This document shows positions 34,301 through 42,258 of a stretch of DNA of 64,000 nt, piece after piece (the first letter of the stretch is position 1; each line of letters begins with the position of its first letter). This DNA comes from CAYMGM01 sp964390005 (GTDB taxonomy: Bacteria; Pseudomonadota; Alphaproteobacteria; UBA9219). Position numbers and translations under genes: made by a program. The notes below the pieces were generated by a model. It saw nothing but the letters and a program-made list of their open reading frames with translations, had not been told where the DNA came from and did not search any database. The DNA is taken from positions 372,001 through 436,000 of the forward strand of contig CAYMGM010000001.1 of the NCBI GenBank assembly GCA_964390005.1, in the 5' to 3' direction.

Positions 34301-36171
34301 CGGGCGATGTTTTTGGCAATGCGATGTTGTTGTCTAAACATATCCGTTTGCTGGCCGCTTTTGACCATCGGCATATTTTCTGCGACCCGAACGCCGACGC
34401 CGCGACAGGCTATGCCGAACGCAAACGCTTGTTTGCGCTTCCGCGCAGCTCGTGGAACGATTACGACCGCAGCAAACTTTCGAAAGGCGGCCAGATTTTC
34501 TCACGGGGCGACAAAACCCTGACGTTGACGCCCGAAATTAAAAAAGCCTTTGGCATCTCCGCCGATCAACTGACGCCCGCCGAATTGATCCAAACGCTTT
34601 TAAGCGCCGACATTGATTTACTTTATTTTGGCGGTATCGGCACGTATGTGGCGGCTTCGTTCGAAACAGAAGAACAAGTCAAAGACCGCAACAACGATGC
34701 ACTGCGCATTATAGCGACCAACTTGCGCGCCAAGGTGATTGGCGAAGGCGCAAATCTTGCGCTGACACAAAACGCTCGCATCGAATTTGCGTTAAGCGGC
34801 GGCCGCATCAACACAGATGCCATTGACAACTCGGCAGGCGTCTCGACATCGGATCACGAAGTCAACATCAAGATCCTTTTGCGTAAGCTGACGATGGATG
34901 GCACATTGACGCTCGGCGCGCGCAACAAGCTTCTGGCAAGCATGACGGACGATGTCGCTGCGCTTGTTTTGCGCGATAACTATCTTCAGACCGAAGCGCT
35001 GTCGCTGGCGGAAAGAACGGCCCCTTCCCTTCTTCCCTTGCACGCAACGGCGATGCACGCGCTTGAAAGATCCGGCTTATTAAATCGTAAGATCGAGTTT
35101 TTGCCGGATGAAGCTACGCTGGACGAACGCGCCAAGCGCGCGCAAGGCTTAACAAGACCCGAGTTAGCGGTGTTAATGGCCTATACAAAACTTTGGTTTT
35201 ACGACCAGCTTTTGTCCGCCCCTCTTTTAGACGATCCTTATCTAAAAACAGGTTTGCTTGCCTACTTCCCCCCCAAACTGCAAAGCAAATATCCCGATCA
35301 GATTGCGGCTCACCAGCTTCGACATGAGATTCTGGCGACAATGTTGACAAATGATATCGTCAATCGTTTGGGATCGGCCAATCTGTTTGACCTTATGGAC
35401 CGCACAGGCGCGGCCCCAGCCGACATCGCCAAAGCTTATGTTCTGGCACGCGATGCCTATGATTTGCCTGCTTTCTGGAACGAGATCGAACAGCAAGACA
35501 ATAAGCTCTCCACGGCGACCCAGTACAAATTGCTGTCGGATATCAGGCAAGTTTTATTGACGGTGATGGCGGGGTTGTTGTCGCGTCCTTCCGGCGGGCA
35601 AAAAATGGGTCAGATGATCCGCGACGACCGCGAAGGCGTTCGCAAAATCGCGATGTGGTTATCCGGTTCTAAATCGCAACACTTCTGCGACGACAACGCT
35701 CAAACCACTTTGACCGAGCTTGGCGTCGCGGCGCCGCTTGCCAAACGCCTTAGCCTTCTTCCCTCTTTGGCAGCGGGTCCGGTTATCTCGAACTTAAGCC
35801 TTTTGACAAACCGTCCTTTTGAAACAACGGCGCTAACCTATTTCAATATGGGCACGCGGCTTAATTATGCGTGGATTGCGGCTAAAACAGAGCAAATTTC
35901 CGACGCGGGCAAGCGCTGGCGGCAAGAAGCGCTGAATGTCATGCTGGCTCAATTGGACAAAAGCAGACAAAAAATCGTCACGGCCGCCTTGACAGCCAAA
36001 ACAAAAGATCCAAAGGCAACGCCGATGACTTTATGGGAAAAGGCGCATCAAAATGAATTGCAACGCTACGACGACTTTATGGCCGAGATGAAAACAGCAG
36101 GTTCTTTTGATTTTGCCATGTTCACCTTGATCTTGCGTTATCTTGATCAGCTGGCAGCGCCTGCGTCTTAA
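31318..36171 (+). CDS. gdhZ: NAD-specific glutamate dehydrogenase, large (180-kDa class)
   Basis: Oxidatively deaminates glutamate to 2-oxoglutarate with NAD, a catabolic enzyme in the cytoplasm. From ATG 31318 (preceded by AGGGGGAG) it has 1617 residues, the class length; an earlier in-frame start at 31123 is unlikely because it adds a non-conserved segment. The N-terminal regulatory region includes ACT-like blocks such as DDRPFLLDSIVGCLQSHG. The catalytic core shows RGGKVARGGIRWSDRRDDFR, PVGSKGGFIVKK (active Lys), and the nucleotide fold GVGDMSGDVFGNAML. Family is secure. The preceding 270 nt carry its promoter and that of tRNA-Arg; I see no other gene there. Confidence 0.96.
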   Translation: MKLRKNRPSTVLSKKATALGKSAEKLKRKKKTSSILQFSEPPLTFVSQFFANLLSEDLADLSPATRKKIVTSVWQLAQKRPKGATLLRLYNPDKVENGWTLDHSILEIITDDRPFLLDSIVGCLQSHGFAVHLSIHPVLSMRRDEAGRLIEIDGDQSAPESLMHIHFDRCLDKKIFETLEADLRDVLALVCAVVDDRARMRLKTGEMVAAILTTGTKQHASDDIEETKAFIDWLNSKNFTYLGYMFLKLQSKSARPQWNTVAGSGLGILRGEPHGLFGDLLENADSNQRLDAFLDSTRPIMIIKADQNSRVHRTVPMDAIFVQKTDEEGNIVGHHLLIGLFTSVAYAQSSGDVPFIRKKIEAITTRAHFDPQGHNGRALMHILDSYPRDELFQIDEDALFANTLAIVQLQDRPRVALFMRRDLFGRFTTCLVFVPRERYDAHVGARIQAVLEDAIGGKQTDQSVRIGNSPLARLFITIKTRNEARPTDKAEIEARLQVVCKAFPDTLRECMLTNVGEVETLRLLRKYDGAFPADYMASMAGPEALADILAIETSPRDGKLYVHAAAPGADGLVTIKLFKKETPLVLSDIFPSIENMGLGIKTAMGPYAITPKSTDSAGTIYLHRLVCKTRQMPCEPFSTLAPLFEMALRAVLEGDAENDLFNALTLAAGLSWREINVLRSFARYLHQLRIPYSHEMMAAAMLAHPSLAAQLVALFRVRHDPDLKDDRTHQMNAIMHLIQQGLANVTAIEDDRIIRRYLNLIESSLRTNYFQKTPDGRSKDYLALKFDSRAISFMPLPKPLREVFVTSPRVEAIHLRGGKVARGGIRWSDRRDDFRNEILGLMKAQMVKNTVIVPVGSKGGFIVKKPPEDSDKLQAEGIACYETLMRGLLDVTDNRVGKRIVPPPRVVRHDGDDPYLVVAADKGTATFSDIANKQSQTYGFWLDDAFASGGSAGYDHKQMGITARGAWEAIKRHFRERGTNIQTTDFTCIGVGDMSGDVFGNAMLLSKHIRLLAAFDHRHIFCDPNADAATGYAERKRLFALPRSSWNDYDRSKLSKGGQIFSRGDKTLTLTPEIKKAFGISADQLTPAELIQTLLSADIDLLYFGGIGTYVAASFETEEQVKDRNNDALRIIATNLRAKVIGEGANLALTQNARIEFALSGGRINTDAIDNSAGVSTSDHEVNIKILLRKLTMDGTLTLGARNKLLASMTDDVAALVLRDNYLQTEALSLAERTAPSLLPLHATAMHALERSGLLNRKIEFLPDEATLDERAKRAQGLTRPELAVLMAYTKLWFYDQLLSAPLLDDPYLKTGLLAYFPPKLQSKYPDQIAAHQLRHEILATMLTNDIVNRLGSANLFDLMDRTGAAPADIAKAYVLARDAYDLPAFWNEIEQQDNKLSTATQYKLLSDIRQVLLTVMAGLLSRPSGGQKMGQMIRDDREGVRKIAMWLSGSKSQHFCDDNAQTTLTELGVAAPLAKRLSLLPSLAAGPVISNLSLLTNRPFETTALTYFNMGTRLNYAWIAAKTEQISDAGKRWRQEALNVMLAQLDKSRQKIVTAALTAKTKDPKATPMTLWEKAHQNELQRYDDFMAEMKTAGSFDFAMFTLILRYLDQLAAPAS

Positions 36172-36263
36172 AGGGGACCTTTTCCCTTCGCTTTTGTCCT
36201 GTTATGATGCCCCTCGCACCGCACGATGCTGGGGTGCATCATAACCTCTTTGTTCGTCAAGCC

Positions 36264-37202
36264 ATGCCATTCAAAGAACTTTTTCCCCCTATTGAGCCTT
36301 ACGCAGCAGGTTTTCTTCCTGTTGACAACCTCCACACCCTTTATTGGGAAGAAAGCGGCAACCCGAACGGCACGCCTGTTATTTTTTTGCATGGCGGCCC
36401 CGGCGCCGGATCTAATCCACGCCATCGGTCTTATTTTGATCCGTCGGCTTGGCGGATCATCATGTTTGACCAGCGCGGTTGTGGTCAATCGACGCCATGT
36501 TTTGAAACGCGTCAAAACACGCGCGCCTTGCTTGTGGAAGATGTCGAATCCATCCGCCGCTTCCGCGGGCTTGATCGTTGTCATATTTTTGGCGGCTCGT
36601 GGGGCAGCACCTTGGCCCTATCGTATGCCGTTGCCTATCCTGAAAGATGCCTCAGCCTGACCTTACGCGGCATTTTTCTTTTAACCCAAGCCGAAGTCGA
36701 TTGGTTTATGGATGGGATCGGCCTTTTCTTCCCTGAAGCGCGGCGTGAGCTCGAAGAAGCCGCAGGCTATAAGTCTGGCGATCAACTTTTGGATCTTTGC
36801 TACGCTCTCATGTGCGGTGACAACCCCACGAGACGCGACCGCGTGATGATGGCTTGGAGCCGGTATGAAACGGCCTGCTCAACGCTTTTACCTCCAGACG
36901 ATATCGCATCAAAAGTTTTGCCCATAGCCTTGCTGGAAGCGCATTTTCTAAAAAACGAGGTTATCCCCGACTCTGAGTCGCTTTTACATCAAGTCGATAA
37001 AATTCGAAAAATACCCTGCACGATCATCCAAGGCCGCTATGATTGCGTCTGCCCGATCGCGACGGCAGACGCCCTGCACCGCGCCTGGCCCGAAGCCATT
37101 TATCAAATCATCCCCGACGCAGGCCACAGCATGAACGAGCCAGGCATACGATCGGCCTTGATTGAGGCGACCGAACGCTACAAAACAATAACGCTTCCCT
37201 GA
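36264..37202 (+). CDS. pip: Proline iminopeptidase
   Basis: Alpha/beta hydrolase that removes N-terminal proline from peptides, S33 family, 312 residues from ATG 36264. The oxyanion-hole motif HGGPGAG, the nucleophile elbow GGSWGSTLAL, the Asp in GRYDCVCP and the His in DAGHSMNEPG make a complete triad. The family begins at LFPPIEPYAAGFL, so the earlier ATG 36204 would only add an unrelated N-terminus. It follows gdhZ on the same strand with 92 nt between, and a regulator-like gene follows 27 nt later. Confidence 0.93.
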   Translation: MPFKELFPPIEPYAAGFLPVDNLHTLYWEESGNPNGTPVIFLHGGPGAGSNPRHRSYFDPSAWRIIMFDQRGCGQSTPCFETRQNTRALLVEDVESIRRFRGLDRCHIFGGSWGSTLALSYAVAYPERCLSLTLRGIFLLTQAEVDWFMDGIGLFFPEARRELEEAAGYKSGDQLLDLCYALMCGDNPTRRDRVMMAWSRYETACSTLLPPDDIASKVLPIALLEAHFLKNEVIPDSESLLHQVDKIRKIPCTIIQGRYDCVCPIATADALHRAWPEAIYQIIPDAGHSMNEPGIRSALIEATERYKTITLP

Positions 37203-37229
37203 CCCCACCCGCGTTGCAGGAGACGCGTT

Positions 37230-37802
37230 ATGCCAAAACATAATTCAAAAGACATACGCCCACGCTTAATTGAAGCTTGCTTAAAGCTGTCGTCAAAGGC
37301 GACGCTGCGGGGTTTACCGCGTGACATTATTGCGGCGCAAACCAAGATCCCCGTTTCGACCCTCGCGGCATGGATCGAAACAGATACAGCTGTCCCAGCT
37401 TTTTTGATTGGCTCTGTCGACGATATTCTAGAAAAGGAAATTGATACAACGACACTAGGCGAAACGCTGAAAGACCGCCTTTTTGATATCGTCATGACGC
37501 GTTTGGATCTTTTGCAACAACACCGCGCCCAAGTCTTGTCATGGGCGCGCGTCATTCGGCAAACGCCGCTTTTTCTCCAAAATGCAATCAGGGCGCACTG
37601 GAAAAGCTGTCATCGGATGCTCCTTTTAGCGGGCCTTTCTGAAAAAGATGATTCGCTCTTTGTTCAACAGATTACCCTCTTCGTCGTTTTCCAATTAACG
37701 CTCGCAAAATGGGAAAAAGACAAAACGCAAGATATGGCACAAACAATGGCCTTATTAGACAGGCTTTTGCTTCGTTTGCCAAAATCAAAGCTAAATCCTT
37801 GA
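37230..37802 (+). CDS. TetR-like / COQ9-related protein
   Basis: A 190-residue all-helical protein. The N-terminal third (about 10-60) reads like a weak TetR helix-turn-helix (RPRLIEACLKLSS then GLPRDIIAAQTKIPVSTLAAWI). The C-terminal part, with LFDIVMTRLDLLQQHRAQVL and a WEKDKTQDMAQTMALLDRLL ending, resembles the COQ9/rpsU-associated TetR-like family, which often carries a W-x-D-x-S/T-x-D-x-x-x-T-x-x-x-x-D pattern. It may be a transcriptional regulator, perhaps of the phasin gene downstream, or a ubiquinone-biosynthesis lipid-binding protein. The two options cannot be separated here. It starts 27 nt after pip. Confidence 0.7.
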   Translation: MPKHNSKDIRPRLIEACLKLSSKATLRGLPRDIIAAQTKIPVSTLAAWIETDTAVPAFLIGSVDDILEKEIDTTTLGETLKDRLFDIVMTRLDLLQQHRAQVLSWARVIRQTPLFLQNAIRAHWKSCHRMLLLAGLSEKDDSLFVQQITLFVVFQLTLAKWEKDKTQDMAQTMALLDRLLLRLPKSKLNP

Positions 37803-38009
37803 AATATTATACTTACACTTCACAAAAGAGAAACCAACCCATTCAAATGTATGCTCTTTTTTTCTTATGCTGTTGTGCAAAAAAAGCGTGACAAACCTTT
37901 CTAAACTCGTCATATTGCATTTGTTAACCATATCCCAGCTATCGCGAAGCGCATCCGTCGCTTCTTCCAAGCCTGAAACAACCCTTAGAGATTAAAAAGA
38001 GGATCAGAA

Positions 38010-38576
38010 ATGTCGAAACCAGCTAGCAACCCGTTTTTTGAAACAGATTTTTCAAAGTTCATGGATATGTCCAAGATGATGGATATGTCGAAAATGATGG
38101 ACATGTCCAAGATGATGGACGTCTCCAAAATGATGGACGTCACGAAGATGATGGATGCTTCGAAGATGATGGATATGAACAAAATGATGGCCGACTTCAA
38201 GATGCCGAACATCGACATCGAAGCGATCATGGCCGCTCATCGCAAGAATATCGATGCGATTACGTCGGCGAACCGCTCGGCTTTCGAAAACATGCAGAAT
38301 TTTGCGCGCCGTCAGGCCGAATTGGCCCGTCAGAGCTTTGAAGCCGCGACCGGTTTGGTTCAGGCTGTCATGGCCGCCCAAACGCCGGAAGAAAAGCTGG
38401 CCAAGCAGGCTGAAGCCACCAAAGAAACAATGAGCCGCTGCATCAGCAGCCTCAAGGAATTGACCGAAATGCTTTCGCAGAGCCAGTTCCAAACAATGGA
38501 AACGATGAGCAATCGCTTTGCGGAAAGCATTGACGATCTGCAAAGCATCATGAAGAACCTCAAGGTCCAGGGATAA
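38010..38576 (+). CDS. Phasin family protein with Met-rich N-terminal repeat
   Basis: Granule-associated protein that coats polyhydroxyalkanoate inclusions. The 188 residues contain a canonical Phasin_2 core from about residue 65 (MPNIDIEAIMAAHRKNIDAI, then EAATGLVQAVMAAQTPEEKL). Before it lies an unusual run of eight six-residue units of form MDxSKM (residues 18-65). The gene has a strong downstream terminator, consistent with a highly expressed single-gene transcript. Ribosome binding site AGAGGATC lies before ATG. The 207 nt upstream is AT-rich and probably holds the promoter. No PHA synthase is present in the window. Confidence 0.92.
   Translation: MSKPASNPFFETDFSKFMDMSKMMDMSKMMDMSKMMDVSKMMDVTKMMDASKMMDMNKMMADFKMPNIDIEAIMAAHRKNIDAITSANRSAFENMQNFARRQAELARQSFEAATGLVQAVMAAQTPEEKLAKQAEATKETMSRCISSLKELTEMLSQSQFQTMETMSNRFAESIDDLQSIMKNLKVQG
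38061..38204 (+). repeat. 18-bp coding tandem repeat in the phasin gene
   Basis: Eight in-frame units encode MDMSKM x3, MDVSKM, MDVTKM, MDASKM, MDMNKM and a decayed MADFKM. Codons vary at silent sites (GAT/GAC, TCC/TCG, AAG/AAA), so the amino acid pattern seems maintained while DNA identity has drifted. Confidence 0.9.
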
Positions 38577-38603
38577 GACCTTAAGGGTTTCCTTTCAGGC
38601 TTT

Positions 38604-38638
38604 AAAAGCGCGGAAGAGTTTTCTTCCGCGCTTTTTTT
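38604..38638 (+). terminator. Rho-independent terminator after the phasin gene
   Basis: A perfect stem of about 13 bp (AAAGCGCGGAAGA with TCTTCCGCGCTTT), 4-nt loop, then a T-run. It lies 28 nt past the phasin stop. Its A-rich left flank would also let it end the opposing EnvZ-type transcript's read-through. Confidence 0.9.
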
Positions 38639-38704
38639 ATTTGTTCAATGCTTTTTGTTTACTCAAAACCGGGGAAAGACCAACGAAAAAGGGTGGGTGC
38701 TGTT

Positions 38705-40075
38705 CTATAAAGGCAGCCAAACCCGCGCCCGCAAGCCACCAAGCGGGCTATCTTCCAAGGCAACATCGCCACCATGATGACGGGCAATGTCACGCGCAAT
38801 TGTCAGCCCCAAACCGACCCCGCCTGTTTCGCGGTTGCGCGAGGCATCCAAACGCAAAAACGGCTTAAACACATCGCCGCGAGCCGATGGCGCAATACCG
38901 GGACCATTGTCATCAACAATAATATCCACGGTTTTATCGTGGCGGATCATCGTGATTTTGGCTTCGGTTCCATAGCGTAAAGCATTGCCGACCAAATTAC
39001 CCAAACAACGCTTCATCGCATAACGGCGCACCGTTAAGTTGACGGCATCCATAGGCCCCCACAGCAAGGAAGCGCCATGCTTCAACAAAGGCTCGGCTAT
39101 CTCTTGAAGAAGGATCAGCATGTCAACGTTATCTGCCGTTTCCCCCTCGTCGCCGCGTGCAAAAGCCAAATAGGCTTCGACCATTGTCTCCATTTCTTTG
39201 ATATCGGCTTTAAAACCGTCCATCTCGGGCGACGGCGGCATCAAAGCAAGCTGAAGCTTCATACGCGTCAGCGGTGTTCGCAAATCATGTGAGACTCCCG
39301 CGAGCATGGTCGTGCGCTGTTCAATCTGACGCCGCAAACGGTCATGCATAACCAGCAAAGCGGCCGAGGCCTGCCGCACTTCGCGTGCGCCCTCCAGCTT
39401 AAACCAAGGCGCGTCGCCCCCTTTGCCCATGGCATCGGCAGCCTCGGCCAAACGGCGGATGGGGCGAACCTGATTGCGCATAAAAAGAAGAGCAATAACA
39501 GAAAGAATAATCGAGCTGCCGACCATCCAAGCGATAAAGACTTCGGTCGTCGGCAAATAGATGCGCCGGTCCGAAACAAGGATCGTAAACAGCCCTTCGG
39601 GCGCTTCAATATAAATGGCGATCAGTTCGTCTTTGTGATGCGTATTGATCGCAATGGGGTAAGAAAAACGCTCGTTTAGCGCCCGCCGCAACGCATCGCG
39701 CAGCGGGTTCGGAAACTTGCTTTTATAATTCTTCAAATGCTTGCCGGGCGTAAAGGTCACGTAAAGAGACAAATTATCGCGGGCCGAGCGCACCATCTCG
39801 GTACGGTCGGCTTCTTCGGTGTTCGCGCGCAAATAATCAACGACCAGCGCGATTTCGCCAGCCAAGCTTTGGGTCAAACGATTATTGACAGATGTCCAGT
39901 GACGATCAAAAAAGACAAAGGTCGCGACAGCTAACGCAATAAAGGTCGGCACGACAATGATAAGAAGCGTGCGCCCGAATAACCCTCGCGGCATCATCCG
40001 TTTGAAAGGACGAAAAGCCACAGCCAGCAAATGGCGCAACCGCACGCGAACAGAGTTCAAAAACAGAAACCTCAT
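38705..40075 (-). CDS. EnvZ-type sensor histidine kinase
   Basis: Inner-membrane sensor of 456 residues. Two membrane spans (about 36-56 and 180-199) flank a periplasmic domain of about 120 residues; a HAMP segment follows (NQVRPIRRLAEAADAMGKG). The HisKA box is SHDLRTPLTRMKLQL with H263. The ATPase domain has NLVGNALRYG, DNGPGIAP and GVGLGLTIARDIA. Domain order and HAMP-HisKA spacing match the EnvZ/OsmS group of alphaproteobacteria. Its ATG overlaps the regulator's stop (ATGA), so kinase and regulator are translated together. The signal is unknown; osmotic or envelope stress is an inference from family. Confidence 0.92.
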   Translation of the reverse strand: MRFLFLNSVRVRLRHLLAVAFRPFKRMMPRGLFGRTLLIIVVPTFIALAVATFVFFDRHWTSVNNRLTQSLAGEIALVVDYLRANTEEADRTEMVRSARDNLSLYVTFTPGKHLKNYKSKFPNPLRDALRRALNERFSYPIAINTHHKDELIAIYIEAPEGLFTILVSDRRIYLPTTEVFIAWMVGSSIILSVIALLFMRNQVRPIRRLAEAADAMGKGGDAPWFKLEGAREVRQASAALLVMHDRLRRQIEQRTTMLAGVSHDLRTPLTRMKLQLALMPPSPEMDGFKADIKEMETMVEAYLAFARGDEGETADNVDMLILLQEIAEPLLKHGASLLWGPMDAVNLTVRRYAMKRCLGNLVGNALRYGTEAKITMIRHDKTVDIIVDDNGPGIAPSARGDVFKPFLRLDASRNRETGGVGLGLTIARDIARHHGGDVALEDSPLGGLRARVWLPL

Positions 40076-40806
40076 GCGCCTTGCCCCTCTTGCCCGGGAA
40101 TCAGCATATATCCCTCGCCGCGAATGGTCAGCAAGTGGACCGGATTTTTCGGATCTTTCTCAATCTTCCGGCGCAGACGCGTCACTTGCACATCAATGGT
40201 GCGATCGTTCACGGCGCCATGACTGCGCTCGGCCAAAACCTCGCGACTTAACGGCTTTCCGGGATCGGCGGCCAATAATTTCAACAAACCAGCCTCCACA
40301 TCGGTCAGACGGACAGCTTCGTCGCCATCTTCCAACAAATCGCGTGCCGGATCGTAAACCCAACGCCCGATCTTGATTTTCGATAAACTGGCTTTTTCAG
40401 ACGTTTTGGCGACACGGCGCAAGATGGCATGAATACGCAGCAGCAGTTCCTTGGGCTCAAACGGTTTGGCCAAATAATCGTCCGCCCCCGCCTCTAACCC
40501 CTCAATACGGTCCTCAATCTGCCCCCGCGCCGTTAACAAAAGAATGGGCAGAGCCGCCTTACCGCCCTCGGCCTCGCGCAATTTTTTGGTTAACGCAAAA
40601 CCATCCATCCCCGGCATCATGACGTCTAAAACCATTAAATCGAAAGACAGATTCTCAAGAAGAACAAGAGCTTCCTGGGCCTGCCGTGCAACGGCGACGA
40701 CAAAGCCCTGCTCAGCCAAATAGCGGCGCAGAAGATCGCGGAGCCGATCATCATCATCGACGACCAAAATATGGGGCCGTTCTGAGAAAGAAGGAAGATC
40801 AACCAA
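40072..40806 (-). CDS. OmpR-family response regulator
   Basis: Partner of the EnvZ-type kinase. Receiver with acidic pocket VDDDD, phospho-acceptor D61 (LMVLDVMMPGMDG) and switch K114 (YLAKPF); then a winged-helix DNA-binding domain with TDVEAGLLKLLAADPGKPLSRE and RTIDVQVTRLRRKIE. I chose TTG 40806 because AGGAG lies 8 nt before it and the result, 244 residues, matches OmpR length. The nearest upstream ATG at 40905 would run to within 6 nt of the tRNA-Val gene and overlap its promoter, which makes it improbable. Confidence 0.9.
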   Translation of the reverse strand: MVDLPSFSERPHILVVDDDDRLRDLLRRYLAEQGFVVAVARQAQEALVLLENLSFDLMVLDVMMPGMDGFALTKKLREAEGGKAALPILLLTARGQIEDRIEGLEAGADDYLAKPFEPKELLLRIHAILRRVAKTSEKASLSKIKIGRWVYDPARDLLEDGDEAVRLTDVEAGLLKLLAADPGKPLSREVLAERSHGAVNDRTIDVQVTRLRRKIEKDPKNPVHLLTIRGEGYMLIPGQEGQGA

Positions 40807-40868
40807 GCGCAAGGCTCCTAATAACCGATGGGAAGCGAAAAATTCTTTACAAAATAGCAGTCTGGCGC

Positions 40869-40897
40869 TTGACAGCAAAGGGGGAAAACCTGTTAAT
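40869..40897 (+). promoter_or_regulatory. Promoter of tRNA-Val
   Basis: A perfect TTGACA (40869-40874), 17 nt, then GTTAAT (40892-40897, four of six matches). The following AGCGCC is a GC-rich discriminator of the sort linked with stringent control of stable RNA genes. The tRNA starts 14 nt after the -10 box. Confidence 0.65.
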
Positions 40898-40910
40898 AGC
40901 GCCAAAGCGT

Positions 40911-40985
40911 GGGTGCATAGCTCAGCGGGAGAGCATTACCTTCACACGGTAGGGGTCGCAGGTTCAATCCCTGCTGCACCCACCA
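40911..40985 (+). tRNA. tRNA-Val (anticodon CAC)
   Basis: Acceptor GGGTGCA pairs with TGCACCC, discriminator A, encoded CCA. Anticodon stem TTACC/GGTAG holds loop TTCACAC with anticodon CAC (reads GUG). T-loop GGTTCAATCC. The last 14 nt of this gene form the start of the tandem repeat that follows. Confidence 0.97.
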
Positions 40986-41238
40986 TTGATTCCTCAATGG
41001 ATTCCACGCTTTTAGCAGCAGAAATTGAACTTTTTGTTTGCGCGCCAAGCGCGCGGGCCCTGCTGCACCCACCATTGATTCCTCAATGGATTCCACGCTT
41101 TTAGCAGCAGAAATTGAACTTTTTGTTTGCGCGCCAAGCGCGCGGGCCCTGCTGCACCCACCATTGTTTTTCAATGGTATTTCACGCTTTTGACAGCAGA
41201 AATTGAACTTTTGTTTTGCACGCCAAGCGCGCGGGCCC
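40972..41238 (+). repeat. Three 89-bp tandem repeats, each starting with the tRNA-Val tail
   Basis: Period 89 bp: 40972-41060, 41061-41149, 41150-41238. Each unit begins TGCTGCACCCACCA, the last 14 nt of tRNA-Val with CCA, then a hairpin, an A/T-rich part and GCGCGC-CAA-GCGCGC. Units 1 and 2 are nearly identical; unit 3 has diverged, but its first hairpin is kept (CCATTGA/TCAATGG becomes ACCATTG/CAATGGT). TGCTGC and GCAGCA in each unit could close a larger stem. A fourth unit stops after CCCTGCT at 41241. The arrangement resembles the E. coli tyrT spacer repeats. Confidence 0.93.
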
Positions 41239-41367
41239 TGCTACTTATCCTCTAAGACGGTTTATTTTCTGAATACTTCTTATTAACCAGCCCCATTAGA
41301 GAATGCTTTCACAATCTAACAACTATATAATTCGCCGCATCACACTTTAATATTTTTTGGTCTTACA

Positions 41368-42258
41368 ATGTTTGTCTTACAAGAAGATGTATTAATTGAG
41401 ATCTTAAAAAGGCACGCTGACAAAGGTATCGACCTTGTCTCATACGGTAAGCCGCGCGATGCTTTTGAGCTCCCCGTCGATTTTCCGCACTGGACATCCG
41501 GTTTTGGCGGTAAATACGAAATGGTACATCAAAACATCCCAGCAGGCGTGATGATCGCCGTTGGCAATCTTGAAGACTTAGACATTAACAACCAAGAAAA
41601 GCTGAAAAAACAGCTCCAAGAAATTGATATCTATCCAACAGGCCATACCGGCGACTTTTCAACGGTCAGCTTAGAAAAAGCGCGCGCATGGTTTGATCAA
41701 AGAAGCCGTCGCGATGATGAAGTTAATTCACAAACGCCCATCAGACACGCGGGGAAACTGACCAAGACGGGTCTCGGCGATAAAAGGTATTCTGATTTAG
41801 TCTGTTATCTCGCCGACAATATGAATGTTTTTAAAACGCCAGACGGAAACATACTTCCTGAAAACCGGACAGCGCGCGTTGAACTGGCCCAAGCCCTTTT
41901 GGACGGTCTCTCAAAGACCGTTCGCTATACGCGGTTGGATGACCCGGCCAAAGCCTTTCAAGTTACGGGCGATATCTCTATTGAAAACAATAAAATTCAA
42001 AGTGCTATTCGTCTCAAGATGCAGACGATCAGCAAAATCCTTGTCCTGCGCACCTACAAAAACGGCGAAACGGATTTAACCCCCTTAGACCGCGAGATGA
42101 TTGGCCGGACCTACGTCACGGCAGATGGTGAGGAACTAGGGGATCGAGGCTCGATTGGGTTGTCGCGCATTTTGGCCGAAGCTTATACGACAAAGAAACG
42201 CCCTAAAGGGAAACAAATCAATCTCATGTCATTCATTCGTCTTTTGGAGGCAAGCTAA
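41368..42258 (+). CDS. Hypothetical protein, first gene of an accessory-looking pair
   Basis: A 296-residue soluble protein not recognised. No signal peptide or membrane span. It contains an aromatic-rich block (FELPVDFPHWTSGFGGKYEMV), a YPTGHTGDFSTVS segment and a basic C-terminus (TTKKRPKGKQINLMSFIRLL). Its stop overlaps the next gene's start (TAATG), so the two products are made together and probably act together. Upstream lies about 130 nt of markedly AT-rich sequence after the tRNA-Val repeats, unlike surrounding DNA; promoter likely there. The location beside a tRNA and the base change hint at acquisition by transfer. Confidence 0.75.
   Translation: MFVLQEDVLIEILKRHADKGIDLVSYGKPRDAFELPVDFPHWTSGFGGKYEMVHQNIPAGVMIAVGNLEDLDINNQEKLKKQLQEIDIYPTGHTGDFSTVSLEKARAWFDQRSRRDDEVNSQTPIRHAGKLTKTGLGDKRYSDLVCYLADNMNVFKTPDGNILPENRTARVELAQALLDGLSKTVRYTRLDDPAKAFQVTGDISIENNKIQSAIRLKMQTISKILVLRTYKNGETDLTPLDREMIGRTYVTADGEELGDRGSIGLSRILAEAYTTKKRPKGKQINLMSFIRLLEAS

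Noticed and set aside
38052..38543. Minus-strand His-rich ORF with HHLG/VHH repeats
   Set aside because: It is the reverse reading of the phasin tandem repeat and has no ribosome site.
40893..41174. Minus-strand ORF across tRNA-Val and the repeats
   Set aside because: Its translation contains the GLNLRPLPCEGNALPLSY-type peptide that arises from antisense reading of tRNA genes, a well-known false gene.
41150..41238. CRISPR-like array at the tRNA-Val repeats
   Set aside because: The repeats are directly adjacent with no variable spacers, and each unit contains the tRNA end. No cas gene is in the window.
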